Under the pieces are notes generated by a model, which saw only the letters and a list, made by a program, of their open reading frames with translations, searched no databases and was not told the DNA's origin. The position numbers and the translations under genes are program-made. From Nocardia caishijiensis NBRC 108228 (GTDB lineage Bacteria > Actinomycetota > Actinomycetes > Mycobacteriales > Mycobacteriaceae), in contig NZ_BDBE01000025.1 in NCBI RefSeq assembly GCF_001612825.1, positions 434,001 through 498,000 of the forward strand: a stretch of 64,000 nucleotides of DNA, given 5' to 3'. This document shows positions 1-7,311 of this stretch, piece by piece. Position 1 is the first letter of the stretch, and the number at the start of each line of letters is the position of its first letter.

Positions 1-1473
1 CAGCGTCCCGCCGCCCCGGAGGTCGCGCCAGCGGCGGCGTAGTGACGGACGTCGCGCGGTTTGCTCGTGTCCGACCCAGTCGGTCCAGACACCCGAGTTC
101 GAGCTGTGCGTATCGGTGCTCGACGGCACGCTCCAGGATGCGGCGGCCGCACTGGACGACGTGCTGGCGCCGTGCCTCACCGAGGAATCCTCGTGTAGCT
201 CATCTTGTTCCACGCCCGCGATCGCCGGAGGTTCCGGCTCGGGAGCGGTACGTCGCGGTAGGCCACTGTCGCTCTTGTGCAGTGAGATGAGGTCGGAATC
301 GCGACCGTCGACCTCGTCATCCGATCGCTCGTCATCCCGGTTCACCGTGTCGTGCCCGGGCGGCGGTGCGCTGGCGTGATGCGCCACGACCGCCTCGCTG
401 TCCGGCGCCGCACCGAGGTCCGCGTTCTTCGTGCGTTCGATATCGGGCAGGCCCGGGGGCGGCGCGGTCGGCGGCGACACCGCCGCGGTGCCGCGCTCGT
501 CGGCCGAACCCGGATCGGTCGAGACTTCGGCCGAATTCGGCGACGGCGCATGCTTTTCCGCCTCGACGGCGCGCTCCGCACCGGCCGGTTCCTGCTCGAC
601 AGGCGCGGATTCCGCCGTGGCGGAGGTTTCGTCCGAGGCGGGCGCGGAACGGGACGGCCGGTTGGCCATTCGGTCGATCGCCGCCAGGAACGCGGGCGTA
701 GGAGACTGGATCGGACCCACCGGATCATTATGCGCTGTGTCGGGCGCCGCGGCCTCGGAATGCGTTGCGGCGGAAGCGGATAGCGAACCGATCTCGGCGG
801 AGGACGTCGGCGCGGCGGGCCGACTGGTCGCGGCCGCTTCGAGTTCGGCCGGGAACCCCTGTGCTGTCAGGTCGTCGGTCGAGGGCAGCAGGTGTGCGAG
901 ATTGAGGGCCGTGAAGACCCGCGCGACGTCCTCGACGCTGAGCCGCACGGTGCGCCCGATCTCGGCCTCGAAATAATCGTGCAGGGCCGTGAAGTCGTCG
1001 CGGTCCACGATCACCGCGCGGTACCCGTCGGCGATGCGTGTCTCCTCGATGGTGATCTCGGCGCCGGGCTGGGGGACCAGTGCGATCACCGCGTTCACCC
1101 AGCCGAAGATCCCGGACTGCTGCAGCAGGCTTTTCGCGGCGAACACCTGCCTGCGCACCTGCACGAACGGGTTCGGTACGCGCGCCGCGTGATACAGCGC
1201 CGCCGGGGCGCCGTCGACCGTCCACGGCCCGTTCGGTGGGGTGGCGAGGGTGCCTTCCTGGCGGGTGGTGAACCCCTTCACCTCCAGGATGGTCACCGTC
1301 TGCGGGGTGCACACCAGCGCGTCGACCTCGACGGCGCCGCCCCGGTTCTCCGGCACATGACAACGGAAGACCGCGACGCCACCGGCCCGGAATGCCGCGT
1401 CGCGAATCGCCGCACCGACGATCTGTTCCGCGCCTTCGAGTTCGGTCTCGTCCGCGACAACGACGATCACCAC
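1..1473 (-). CDS. NERD-domain protein, C-terminus beyond window
   Basis: The frame is open from a GTG at 1473 to the window edge, giving 491 residues without a stop. The N-terminal ~170 residues resemble the nuclease-related (NERD) domain: Asp51 in 'EVDALV' and Glu64/Lys66 in 'ILEVKG' match the D...ExK nuclease core. From about residue 200 the chain is low-complexity (Ala/Ser/Pro/Glu/Asp-rich), predicted disordered. A purine-rich AGGGGG lies just before the GTG; the next GTG, at 1470, is equally possible. It lies 96 bp downstream of the serpin gene on the same strand and may share its transcript. NERD proteins are presumed DNA-processing enzymes; the substrate here is unknown. Confidence 0.8.
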   Translation of the reverse strand, partial: MVIVVVADETELEGAEQIVGAAIRDAAFRAGGVAVFRCHVPENRGGAVEVDALVCTPQTVTILEVKGFTTRQEGTLATPPNGPWTVDGAPAALYHAARVPNPFVQVRRQVFAAKSLLQQSGIFGWVNAVIALVPQPGAEITIEETRIADGYRAVIVDRDDFTALHDYFEAEIGRTVRLSVEDVARVFTALNLAHLLPSTDDLTAQGFPAELEAAATSRPAAPTSSAEIGSLSASAATHSEAAAPDTAHNDPVGPIQSPTPAFLAAIDRMANRPSRSAPASDETSATAESAPVEQEPAGAERAVEAEKHAPSPNSAEVSTDPGSADERGTAAVSPPTAPPPGLPDIERTKNADLGAAPDSEAVVAHHASAPPPGHDTVNRDDERSDDEVDGRDSDLISLHKSDSGLPRRTAPEPEPPAIAGVEQDELHEDSSVRHGASTSSSAAAASWSVPSSTDTHSSNSGVWTDWVGHEQTARRPSLRRRWRDLRGGGTL

Positions 1474-1569
1474 GACCCCCTGTGCACCAGACTGCGGACT
1501 ACCACCAGAGTACGGTGTCCCCCTGCCGTTCCGAATCTCGTTGTCGAGCAACGAATCCGGTAAGAACGA

Positions 1570-2748
1570 TTACCCATCTCGCCACAGTGTGCTTCCTGGC
1601 GGCCTCAGGTCGTCGCCCGACGGACGGTCCCAGGTGAGCGGCGGCGTGGTGACCTGCCCCGCGACCAACGCCAGCCCGGTCGGCCGGTCGACGGCGAGGA
1701 ATCCGAAGGGGCGATCGATCCGCACCGAGGTGATGGTCGCCGTGTTCGGCTGCGGGATGCCACCCGGGAACATAGCGACGGCGGCCACCGCGGCCGCCTC
1801 GAAACCGGCGGAGTCGAACCGCGCCACCACGCTCTGCGCCGCGGCTTCGACGGCGAGCGGGAACGAGCTGATGCCGGGGAAGTGTCCGCGCGAGGAGTCA
1901 CGGGCGGCGGAGAGGCCGAACAGGTCGGCTCGGTCGAGCAGGTCGTGGTGCGCGCTGATGTCGAACGGCGGCAGCGTCACGACGACGGAGTCGCCGCCGT
2001 AGGTTTCGCGCCGTTCGACGGCCAGACAGGGGCCGGTCGTTCCGACCGGGAGGTCGGTCGTCACGGGTAGCGAGCCGTCGATCGCCGCGATACCCGCCGC
2101 GATCGCGTGGTTCGGGTCGGCGCCGATCAGCAGGTGAACGTCGAGGTCGCCGCGCCCGGCGACGATCACCCGGGTGACGTCCGAACCGAGCACGGACACA
2201 CTGCCGTCGGGGTAGTTGCTCCGGGACAGCCCGATGCCGCGTTGTCCTTGCCACGGACCGGTTTCGGGCGTCCACAGGATCTCGTCGAACGGCTCGACCC
2301 ATTTGGTGCGTGCCAGCAACGCCGTGGCCAACGCGAAGATGGTCATCGTGGAGATCGGTACCGGAAACTTCTCGATCGAGCCGTCGGTCTGCTCGCGCGC
2401 CCACGCGTCCAGCGCCGCGGGATCGCCCAGCTCACCGATAGTTCCGGCGGGCAGACTCTCGATCCATTCCGGACGCACCGGCAGACCCGCTTTCGCCCAG
2501 GCGCCGATCGCGGTCGACACTTCCCGCGAAGCGTCGAGCGTTTTCAGCATCGCCAGCCCGGCCGTATGTGCCTCGTCGGCGGAAATACCGAGGGCGGCGG
2601 ACAATTCGGTCCTGGCCGCTCCGTCGGCCGCGCCCGCGAGCACGGCCAGCAACGGCCACACCCCGGCCGCCGACACCGCCGTGTTCGCGCCCCCGAAAGT
2701 GGTGCACCACCGCGTCGTGAGCTCGTTGGCCGAGCGGACGTGTGGCAT
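1570..2748 (-). CDS. serpin-family serine protease inhibitor
   Basis: The 392-residue product has the serpin fold signature. The N-terminal helix region contains 'GGANTAVSAAGVWPLLAVLA'. The C-terminus carries an Ala-rich reactive-loop hinge ('GFEAAAVAAVAM') and the closing motif 'IDRPFGFLAVDRPTG', comparable to the family pattern of a hydrophobic strand followed by a Thr-Gly turn. The small-residue hinge suggests an inhibitory serpin, but the P1 residue and target protease cannot be read. No signal peptide is evident, so it is probably cytoplasmic. The start at 2748 is chosen for GGGGAG seven bases upstream; ATG 2763 and TTG 2784 are alternatives. It is flanked on the same strand by a helicase and a NERD protein. 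Confidence 0.85.
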   Translation of the reverse strand: MPHVRSANELTTRWCTTFGGANTAVSAAGVWPLLAVLAGAADGAARTELSAALGISADEAHTAGLAMLKTLDASREVSTAIGAWAKAGLPVRPEWIESLPAGTIGELGDPAALDAWAREQTDGSIEKFPVPISTMTIFALATALLARTKWVEPFDEILWTPETGPWQGQRGIGLSRSNYPDGSVSVLGSDVTRVIVAGRGDLDVHLLIGADPNHAIAAGIAAIDGSLPVTTDLPVGTTGPCLAVERRETYGGDSVVVTLPPFDISAHHDLLDRADLFGLSAARDSSRGHFPGISSFPLAVEAAAQSVVARFDSAGFEAAAVAAVAMFPGGIPQPNTATITSVRIDRPFGFLAVDRPTGLALVAGQVTTPPLTWDRPSGDDLRPPGSTLWRDG

Positions 2749-2824
2749 CAGCAAACTCCCCATGGGCGCCGATCTTACGACCAACCACCGACAACTCGCC
2801 GTCTTCCCACGGCCGTGCGGCGGA

Positions 2825-4798
2825 TCAGTCGCGCACGATTCCCAACCAGACGTAGTCCCTGGCCCGGGTCACCGCCACGAATTGCTGACGCATCAGCAGG
2901 TCGTGGCGTTCCTGCTCGGCATCGGTGCGCGGCGGCGGCGACGGCGCGGTGAACGGATGGATCACCGCCCGGAAGTCCAGCCCCTTGGCCCGGTATACGG
3001 TGCCGACCTTGACGCCGCTGTCGGTATCGGCGCACCGGTAGTCGAGGAGTTCCTGTGCCGCGACACCCCAGGCGCGCAGGATGCGCAGGACGGCGTCGGC
3101 CTCGGCATTGGTGATCGTGATGACGGCCGTGTCCGACAGCGAGATGCCCTCGGCCACGATGCGATCGAGCTGGCCGCGCAGATGATCGGGCAATTCGGCG
3201 CGGGTGCAGGTGATCTGTTCGGCGTAGCCATCGGGCAGGGCGGCGTCGGTGAGGTCGAGACCGTGGCGGTCGGGGGTGTCGATATCGTCGACGGGGGAGG
3301 CGCCGTCGAGGCTCGCGGCCAGTTTCAGGACCGCGCGCCGGTTGCGGTAGTTCTTGGTGAGCTTCTCGCTGCGACCGACGATATTGATGTCGGCGTCGAT
3401 GAAACGCCAACCGCCCGCGTAGATCTGCTGCTGGCGGTCGCCGACGAACAGCAGCGAATTCGGTTCGTCGCCGGTGAGCGCGTGCACCAGGCGCACCCCC
3501 TGCAGGCTCATGTCCTGCATTTCGTCGACGACGACCATCGCGTACGGCCGAGGCAGCGGGTTCACGCGCAGTTCCTCGAGGGCGGCGGTGATGACGTCGT
3601 TGCCGTCGTAGCACTGGCGGTCGGTGCGGATCCGCTCGTACTCGACGTACAGCTCCCACACGTGTTCGCGCTGGCTGGTGCGCAACGCGACGCGCCTGCC
3701 ACGACGATCCAGCCCTTCGTAGGCGCGAAATCCGGCCTCGGTCGGTGGTATTCCGCGACCTTTGATCACCCGGTCGATCTCCTCGCGCCAGTACCTGGGG
3801 TCGGGGGAGGCGTTCGTGAGCGGGCTCGACCGCCCGACCTTCGCCCAGGCGCGGTTGAACGCGGTCTCGGTGCGGCGCAGCTCCATCCGGCGGTGGATGC
3901 CCCGTTCGGCGAGGAAGTCCTGTGCCCAGGAATGCAGGTTGGTGAATTCCGCACGCCCCACCGTCGGCAGCAGGCGCGCGAACGCCGATTCCTGGCACGG
4001 CGGCAGGTTCTTCACCAGGGTGGTGAACAGCAGCGGGCCCGTGCTGCGGCGCGCCCGGTGCGCCATCCGGTGCAGCGCGAGCACGGTTTTTCCCGATCCG
4101 GCCGGGCCGACGATGCGCGCCGGGCCGTTGTGGTTGCGGGTCACCAGGGCGAGCTGGTCGGGATCGAGGAACGACAGCCAGGTGGGGAACGGTTTGGCCA
4201 GCGCACCGCTCAGATGGTCTGTGCGCAGCGACTCCACGTCGAGCAATCCGTCGGTCTCGGCGGGTGTCCGCGCCGGTTCCACACGCGGGACCGCCCGGTA
4301 GTCGGAGTCGCGTCGCGCGGTGTGTTCGGCGAGCGCACCGGCCAACCGCGCGGGCATCACGGCCTTGCGGTTCAGCAACGACCGCACGGTGGCATCGGTG
4401 CACACCACGAACCGCCCGTCCGCGCCGGTATGGCGGCCCGGTGGCAGCACGAACACCAATTCCACCGTCTCGCGGACGAACTCGTTCCCGTTCGGGCCGA
4501 TCCGCACCCCGGTGAACATCTGCTCGGCCTGTGCCCGCAACCGCCGGATCTGTGCCTCGCCGGGCAGTTCGTCGACCACATTCACGGCGAACACCCCGGC
4601 GGGTCCGACCAGCACCGCGTCACACCGCCCCGCGGGCGCGGGCTGTCGCAGGTGCGTCAGCAGCCGCCAGCGTCCGCCTCCCGCCAGCAGCACCGAGGCG
4701 TAGATGCCGCGTGAGCGCCGTGGCAGCTCCGCGACGGTCTCGGTGAGCACCTCCTCGGTCCGCACCCGCAGAGCCTCATGATCATTGCTGGAAACCAT
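2825..4798 (-). CDS. UvrD/Rep-like superfamily 1 helicase with N-terminal NERD-like domain
   Basis: This is a 657-residue protein. The N-terminal ~200 residues look NERD-like ('GRCDAVLVGPAGVFAVNVVD'), but the usual ExK pair is not preserved, so this nuclease site is probably inactive. The helicase core follows: Walker A 'GPAGSGKT' near residue 235, Walker B 'MVVVDEMQDM', motif III 'FVGDRQQQIY', motif V 'YRAKGLDF' and motif VI 'AVTRARDYVW'. It should be an ATP-dependent DNA translocase or helicase. The ATG at 4798 follows a G-rich stretch; GTG 4801 directly precedes it. It is the first gene of the helicase-serpin-NERD row. Its role could be repair or phage defence; neither is shown by the sequence. 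Confidence 0.85.
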   Translation of the reverse strand: MVSSNDHEALRVRTEEVLTETVAELPRRSRGIYASVLLAGGGRWRLLTHLRQPAPAGRCDAVLVGPAGVFAVNVVDELPGEAQIRRLRAQAEQMFTGVRIGPNGNEFVRETVELVFVLPPGRHTGADGRFVVCTDATVRSLLNRKAVMPARLAGALAEHTARRDSDYRAVPRVEPARTPAETDGLLDVESLRTDHLSGALAKPFPTWLSFLDPDQLALVTRNHNGPARIVGPAGSGKTVLALHRMAHRARRSTGPLLFTTLVKNLPPCQESAFARLLPTVGRAEFTNLHSWAQDFLAERGIHRRMELRRTETAFNRAWAKVGRSSPLTNASPDPRYWREEIDRVIKGRGIPPTEAGFRAYEGLDRRGRRVALRTSQREHVWELYVEYERIRTDRQCYDGNDVITAALEELRVNPLPRPYAMVVVDEMQDMSLQGVRLVHALTGDEPNSLLFVGDRQQQIYAGGWRFIDADINIVGRSEKLTKNYRNRRAVLKLAASLDGASPVDDIDTPDRHGLDLTDAALPDGYAEQITCTRAELPDHLRGQLDRIVAEGISLSDTAVITITNAEADAVLRILRAWGVAAQELLDYRCADTDSGVKVGTVYRAKGLDFRAVIHPFTAPSPPPRTDAEQERHDLLMRQQFVAVTRARDYVWLGIVRD

Positions 4799-4837
4799 CA
4801 CGCCACCCCCGCTGTTCCGCGCACTTCGACGTCTCTC

Positions 4838-4853
4838 AGTATCGTCCGATACT
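4838..4853. promoter_or_regulatory. inverted repeat upstream of the helicase gene
   Basis: AGTATCG and CGATACT form a perfect 7-bp inverted repeat with a 2-base spacer. It lies 40 bp upstream of the helicase start in the 130-bp gap to the oxidoreductase gene. The position fits a repressor operator; no known regulator motif was recognised. Confidence 0.4.
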
Positions 4854-4928
4854 CAAGCAACAGAACGCTTTTCGGGCCAAGAGGTGACAACGGAGGCGCA
4901 CCCGACCGGTCGGAATGGCGCGCCTTGT

Positions 4929-5894
4929 TCAGGGCCGCAACAGCACGCTGCCCAGGGCGACCCGCTCCTCGAGCAGCCGATGCGCCTTCGCGGCGTCGGT
5001 CAGGGGAAGCACCGTGTCCACGACCGGAACCAGCTTCCCGGCTGCCGCCGCCGCCAACGCGGCGCCCTGCCGAGCGGCCACCGTGCCCAACCAGGCGGGT
5101 CCCGCGCAGCCGGTGAGGGTGAGTCCGCGCAGGATCAGGTCCGCCGCACCGACCCGCGCCGGTGCCCCGGCGAGCCACCCGTAACTGAGGATTCGGCCGT
5201 GTAGCGCGGTGACGAGGTCGAGCAACGGCGCCAGCGAGTCACCGCCGATCGAATCGAAGACGACGCCGAGGGTGTCGCCGTCGAGCAACGCGCCCAGTCG
5301 AGCCGCCCAGCCGGGCGCGTTGTGGTCGATGACCTCGTGCGCGCCGTTGGCACGCGCCAGTTCGGCTTTCGCGGGACCGCCCGCGGTGGCGATCACGCGC
5401 AGTCCTGCCGCGACGCACAAGCGGGTGAGGCTCGCGCCCACCCCGGTCGCGGCCGCCTCGACGAGCACGGTCTCGCCCGCGCTCGGTGTCGCCGCGTCGA
5501 ACAGCGCGATCGCCACCGACCCGGCCATCAGGATCGCCGCCGCCGCGTCCGGTTCGAGGCCGTGCGGAATCCGGGTGACCGAATCCGACGACGCCACAAC
5601 ATATTCGGCATACGACCCGTGGCCGGGCGTGGACACCACCACCCGTTCGCCCACGAGTCCTCGATCGGCACCGGCGCCGACTTCGACGACGGTGCCCGCC
5701 GCCTGGAACCCGAACACGGCGGGAAGCGGCGCGGGGAACGGGAAGGTCCCCGACCGCATCAGGGTCTCCGGGTAGAGCACCGGGATCGCCTCGGCCCGCA
5801 CCAGCACCTCGCCGGTCGCTGGTCGCGGTGTGTCGACGTCCTCGGCCACCAGCACTCCGGGGGCGCCAACAGTGGTCATTACGATTGCCTGCAA
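4929..5894 (-). CDS. zinc-independent quinone-oxidoreductase-type MDR dehydrogenase
   Basis: The 321-residue product belongs to the medium-chain dehydrogenase/reductase superfamily. It has the N-terminal 'MTTVGAPGVLVAEDVDTPRP' start region, a GroES-like fold, and a Rossmann nucleotide-binding stretch ('EAAATGVGASLTRLC', usually GAAGGVG). No zinc ligands are visible, so the NADPH:quinone reductase subfamily fits; the substrate is unknown. A TTG start at 5894 is preferred over ATG 5879 because it restores the family-typical N-terminus and has GGAG five bases upstream. It is transcribed divergently from a TetR gene across a shared palindromic region and is probably repressed by it. Confidence 0.85.
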   Translation of the reverse strand: MQAIVMTTVGAPGVLVAEDVDTPRPATGEVLVRAEAIPVLYPETLMRSGTFPFPAPLPAVFGFQAAGTVVEVGAGADRGLVGERVVVSTPGHGSYAEYVVASSDSVTRIPHGLEPDAAAAILMAGSVAIALFDAATPSAGETVLVEAAATGVGASLTRLCVAAGLRVIATAGGPAKAELARANGAHEVIDHNAPGWAARLGALLDGDTLGVVFDSIGGDSLAPLLDLVTALHGRILSYGWLAGAPARVGAADLILRGLTLTGCAGPAWLGTVAARQGAALAAAAAGKLVPVVDTVLPLTDAAKAHRLLEERVALGSVLLRP

Positions 5895-5905
5895 CAGAAC
5901 TCCAT

Positions 5906-5961
5906 AAGTTGACTGACGGTCCAGTTCTCTCGTCGAGAGAATATGGACCGCCGGTCAACTT
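5906..5961. promoter_or_regulatory. nested palindromic operator of the oxidoreductase/TetR divergon
   Basis: An outer imperfect inverted repeat (AAGTTGACTGACGGTCC at 5906-5922 and GGACCGCCGGTCAACTT at 5945-5961, 15 of 17 positions paired) surrounds an almost perfect inner palindrome, TTCTCTCGTCGAGAGAA, at 5925-5941. Both share a centre near 5933. Two concentric sites between divergent start codons are typical of TetR autoregulation with control of the partner gene. Confidence 0.65.
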
Positions 5962-5998
5962 TGTCAACGAGTCGGCGGGTGCCGAGGGAGCGGGTGCG

Positions 5999-6577
5999 AT
6001 GAGCGAGGGTCGTCGGGTCGAACGAGCGGATGCCGCGCGCAACCGACGGGCAATCCTCGAGGCGACCATGGCGCTGCTCGACGAGCACGGTGCGGCCGGG
6101 GTGACCATGGACCGGGTCGCCGCCGCCGCGGGCGTGGGAAAAGGCACCATCTTCCATCGTTTCGGCAGCCGGTCCGGCCTGCTCTACGAGCTCGTCGCGG
6201 AGGGTGCGACCGAGTTGATGGAGCGGGTGTCCAGTGGTCCTCCGCCGCTGGGTCCTGGCGCTCCGGCCGCAGAGCGACTCCTCGCCTTTTTCGACGCCAT
6301 GACCTGCCTCGTGACCGATCATGTCGAGTTGATCGCCGCGTACCGGGCGATGCCGCCGCATCCGCGCACCGAGGAGTTCCACGCGTTCTGGGCCGTGCAC
6401 ATCAGCACTCTCCTGCGTGAGGTCAGGCCGGATATCGACGCCGAAACCGTCGGCGCGCTGCTGCTGTCGTCCATCGGGGGCGATCTCGCCCAGCATCTGG
6501 CCAGGGCGGGCGAAGTCACCCGGCTACGCGCGGCCGTACAGGAGATGGTCCGGGCCGTGCTGAACGTGCCGTCGTGA
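5999..6577 (+). CDS. TetR-family transcriptional regulator
   Basis: The 192-residue product has an N-terminal helix-turn-helix ('VTMDRVAAAAGVGKGTIFHRF', about residues 36-56) and an all-helical ligand-binding domain. The ATG at 5999 has GAGGGAG upstream. It is divergent from the MDR oxidoreductase at 4929-5894, and the palindromes at 5906-5961 lie between the two starts, so it most likely represses both genes and responds to a small molecule that the oxidoreductase reduces. The ligand cannot be inferred. Confidence 0.88.
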   Translation: MSEGRRVERADAARNRRAILEATMALLDEHGAAGVTMDRVAAAAGVGKGTIFHRFGSRSGLLYELVAEGATELMERVSSGPPPLGPGAPAAERLLAFFDAMTCLVTDHVELIAAYRAMPPHPRTEEFHAFWAVHISTLLREVRPDIDAETVGALLLSSIGGDLAQHLARAGEVTRLRAAVQEMVRAVLNVPS

Positions 6578-6587
6578 CGCGCGGTGG

Positions 6588-7211
6588 TCAGCGGACGCCT
6601 CGGGGGCGGAACTGGATGCTGATGCGGGGGCCGACCGGGCGGGTGGTCTTGGGGACCGCGTGCTCCCAGGTGCGTTGACACGCGCCACCCATGACGAGCA
6701 GATCACCGTGACCCGCGGTGAAGCGGACGCTGGCGCCGCCGCCTCGGGGGCGGAGCAGTAGCGCGCGCGGTGCGCCGACGGAGACGATCGCGACCATGGT
6801 GTCGTGGGTGGCGCCGCGGCCGATGGTGTCGCCGTGCCAGGCGACGCTGTCGCGGCCGTCGCGATAGAAACAGAGGCCAGCCGTGCGGAAGGGTTCGCCC
6901 AGTTCGGCTCGGTAGTGCTCGGAGAGGGCGTCGCGGGCCTCGACCAGAATCCGATCGGGCAGTGGATCGTGCTCACCGAAGAAGGAGATCAGGCGCGGTA
7001 CGTCGACGACCCGGTCGTACATCGGCCTGCGCTCGGCATGCCATGGCACCCGTTCGGCGAGCCGGTCGAACACCTCGCTCGCCCCGCTCAGCCAGCCCGG
7101 CGCGACGTCGACCCACGCGGTGGCGTCGAGCCGGGTCCGCTGGGGAGCGCCCAGTGAACCCAGCGCAACCGACTCACCGTCGAACAGTGAACCTTGCAGG
7201 GGCATCGACAT
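6588..7211 (-). CDS. AlkB-like 2-oxoglutarate/Fe(II) DNA repair dioxygenase
   Basis: The 207-residue product has the AlkB-type double-stranded beta-helix signature. The iron-binding HxD motif is His126-Gly-Asp128 in 'AWHGDTIG', a distal His is in 'TWEHAVPK', and the 2-oxoglutarate-binding Arg pair is in 'RISIQFRPR' at the C-terminus. The family removes alkyl groups from damaged DNA bases by oxidation. ATG 7211 is chosen; 'MSMPLQ' offers a second ATG at 7205. A consensus actinobacterial LexA box sits 23-36 bp upstream, so the gene is probably DNA-damage inducible. It ends 10 bp past the convergent TetR gene's end. Confidence 0.88.
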   Translation of the reverse strand: MSMPLQGSLFDGESVALGSLGAPQRTRLDATAWVDVAPGWLSGASEVFDRLAERVPWHAERRPMYDRVVDVPRLISFFGEHDPLPDRILVEARDALSEHYRAELGEPFRTAGLCFYRDGRDSVAWHGDTIGRGATHDTMVAIVSVGAPRALLLRPRGGGASVRFTAGHGDLLVMGGACQRTWEHAVPKTTRPVGPRISIQFRPRGVR

Positions 7212-7233
7212 GAGCGCCAGTGTAGCGCGTGTT

Positions 7234-7247
7234 CGAACGTATGTTCG
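7234..7247. promoter_or_regulatory. SOS (LexA) box
   Basis: CGAAC-GTAT-GTTCG is a perfect match to the CGAAC-N4-GTTCG core of the mycobacterial/Cheo-type LexA box. It lies 23 bp upstream of the AlkB-like start and about 65 bp upstream of the divergent fucosidase start, so LexA repression of the dioxygenase is likely. Confidence 0.7.
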
Positions 7248-7277
7248 TATTCGAAGGGGCTTGCTCGAGCGTGCTAT

Positions 7278-7297
7278 TTTTGCTCGCACAAGCAAAA
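7278..7297. promoter_or_regulatory. putative operator upstream of the fucosidase operon
   Basis: TTTTGCT-CGCACA-AGCAAAA is a perfect 7-bp inverted repeat with a 6-base spacer, 14 bp before the fucosidase GTG. It is AT-rich in a GC-rich genome. It is a natural site for the TetR protein encoded at 8757-9335 in the same operon, or for a sugar-responsive regulator. Confidence 0.5.
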
Positions 7298-7311
7298 TTG
7301 GAGGAGTGGTC

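Noticed and set aside
2216..4714. A plus-strand open frame of 832 codons opposite the helicase and serpin genes
   Set aside because: It is an antisense shadow of high-GC coding sequence: the helicase motifs on the minus strand are intact, and this frame spans two genes and their gap with no recognisable domain.
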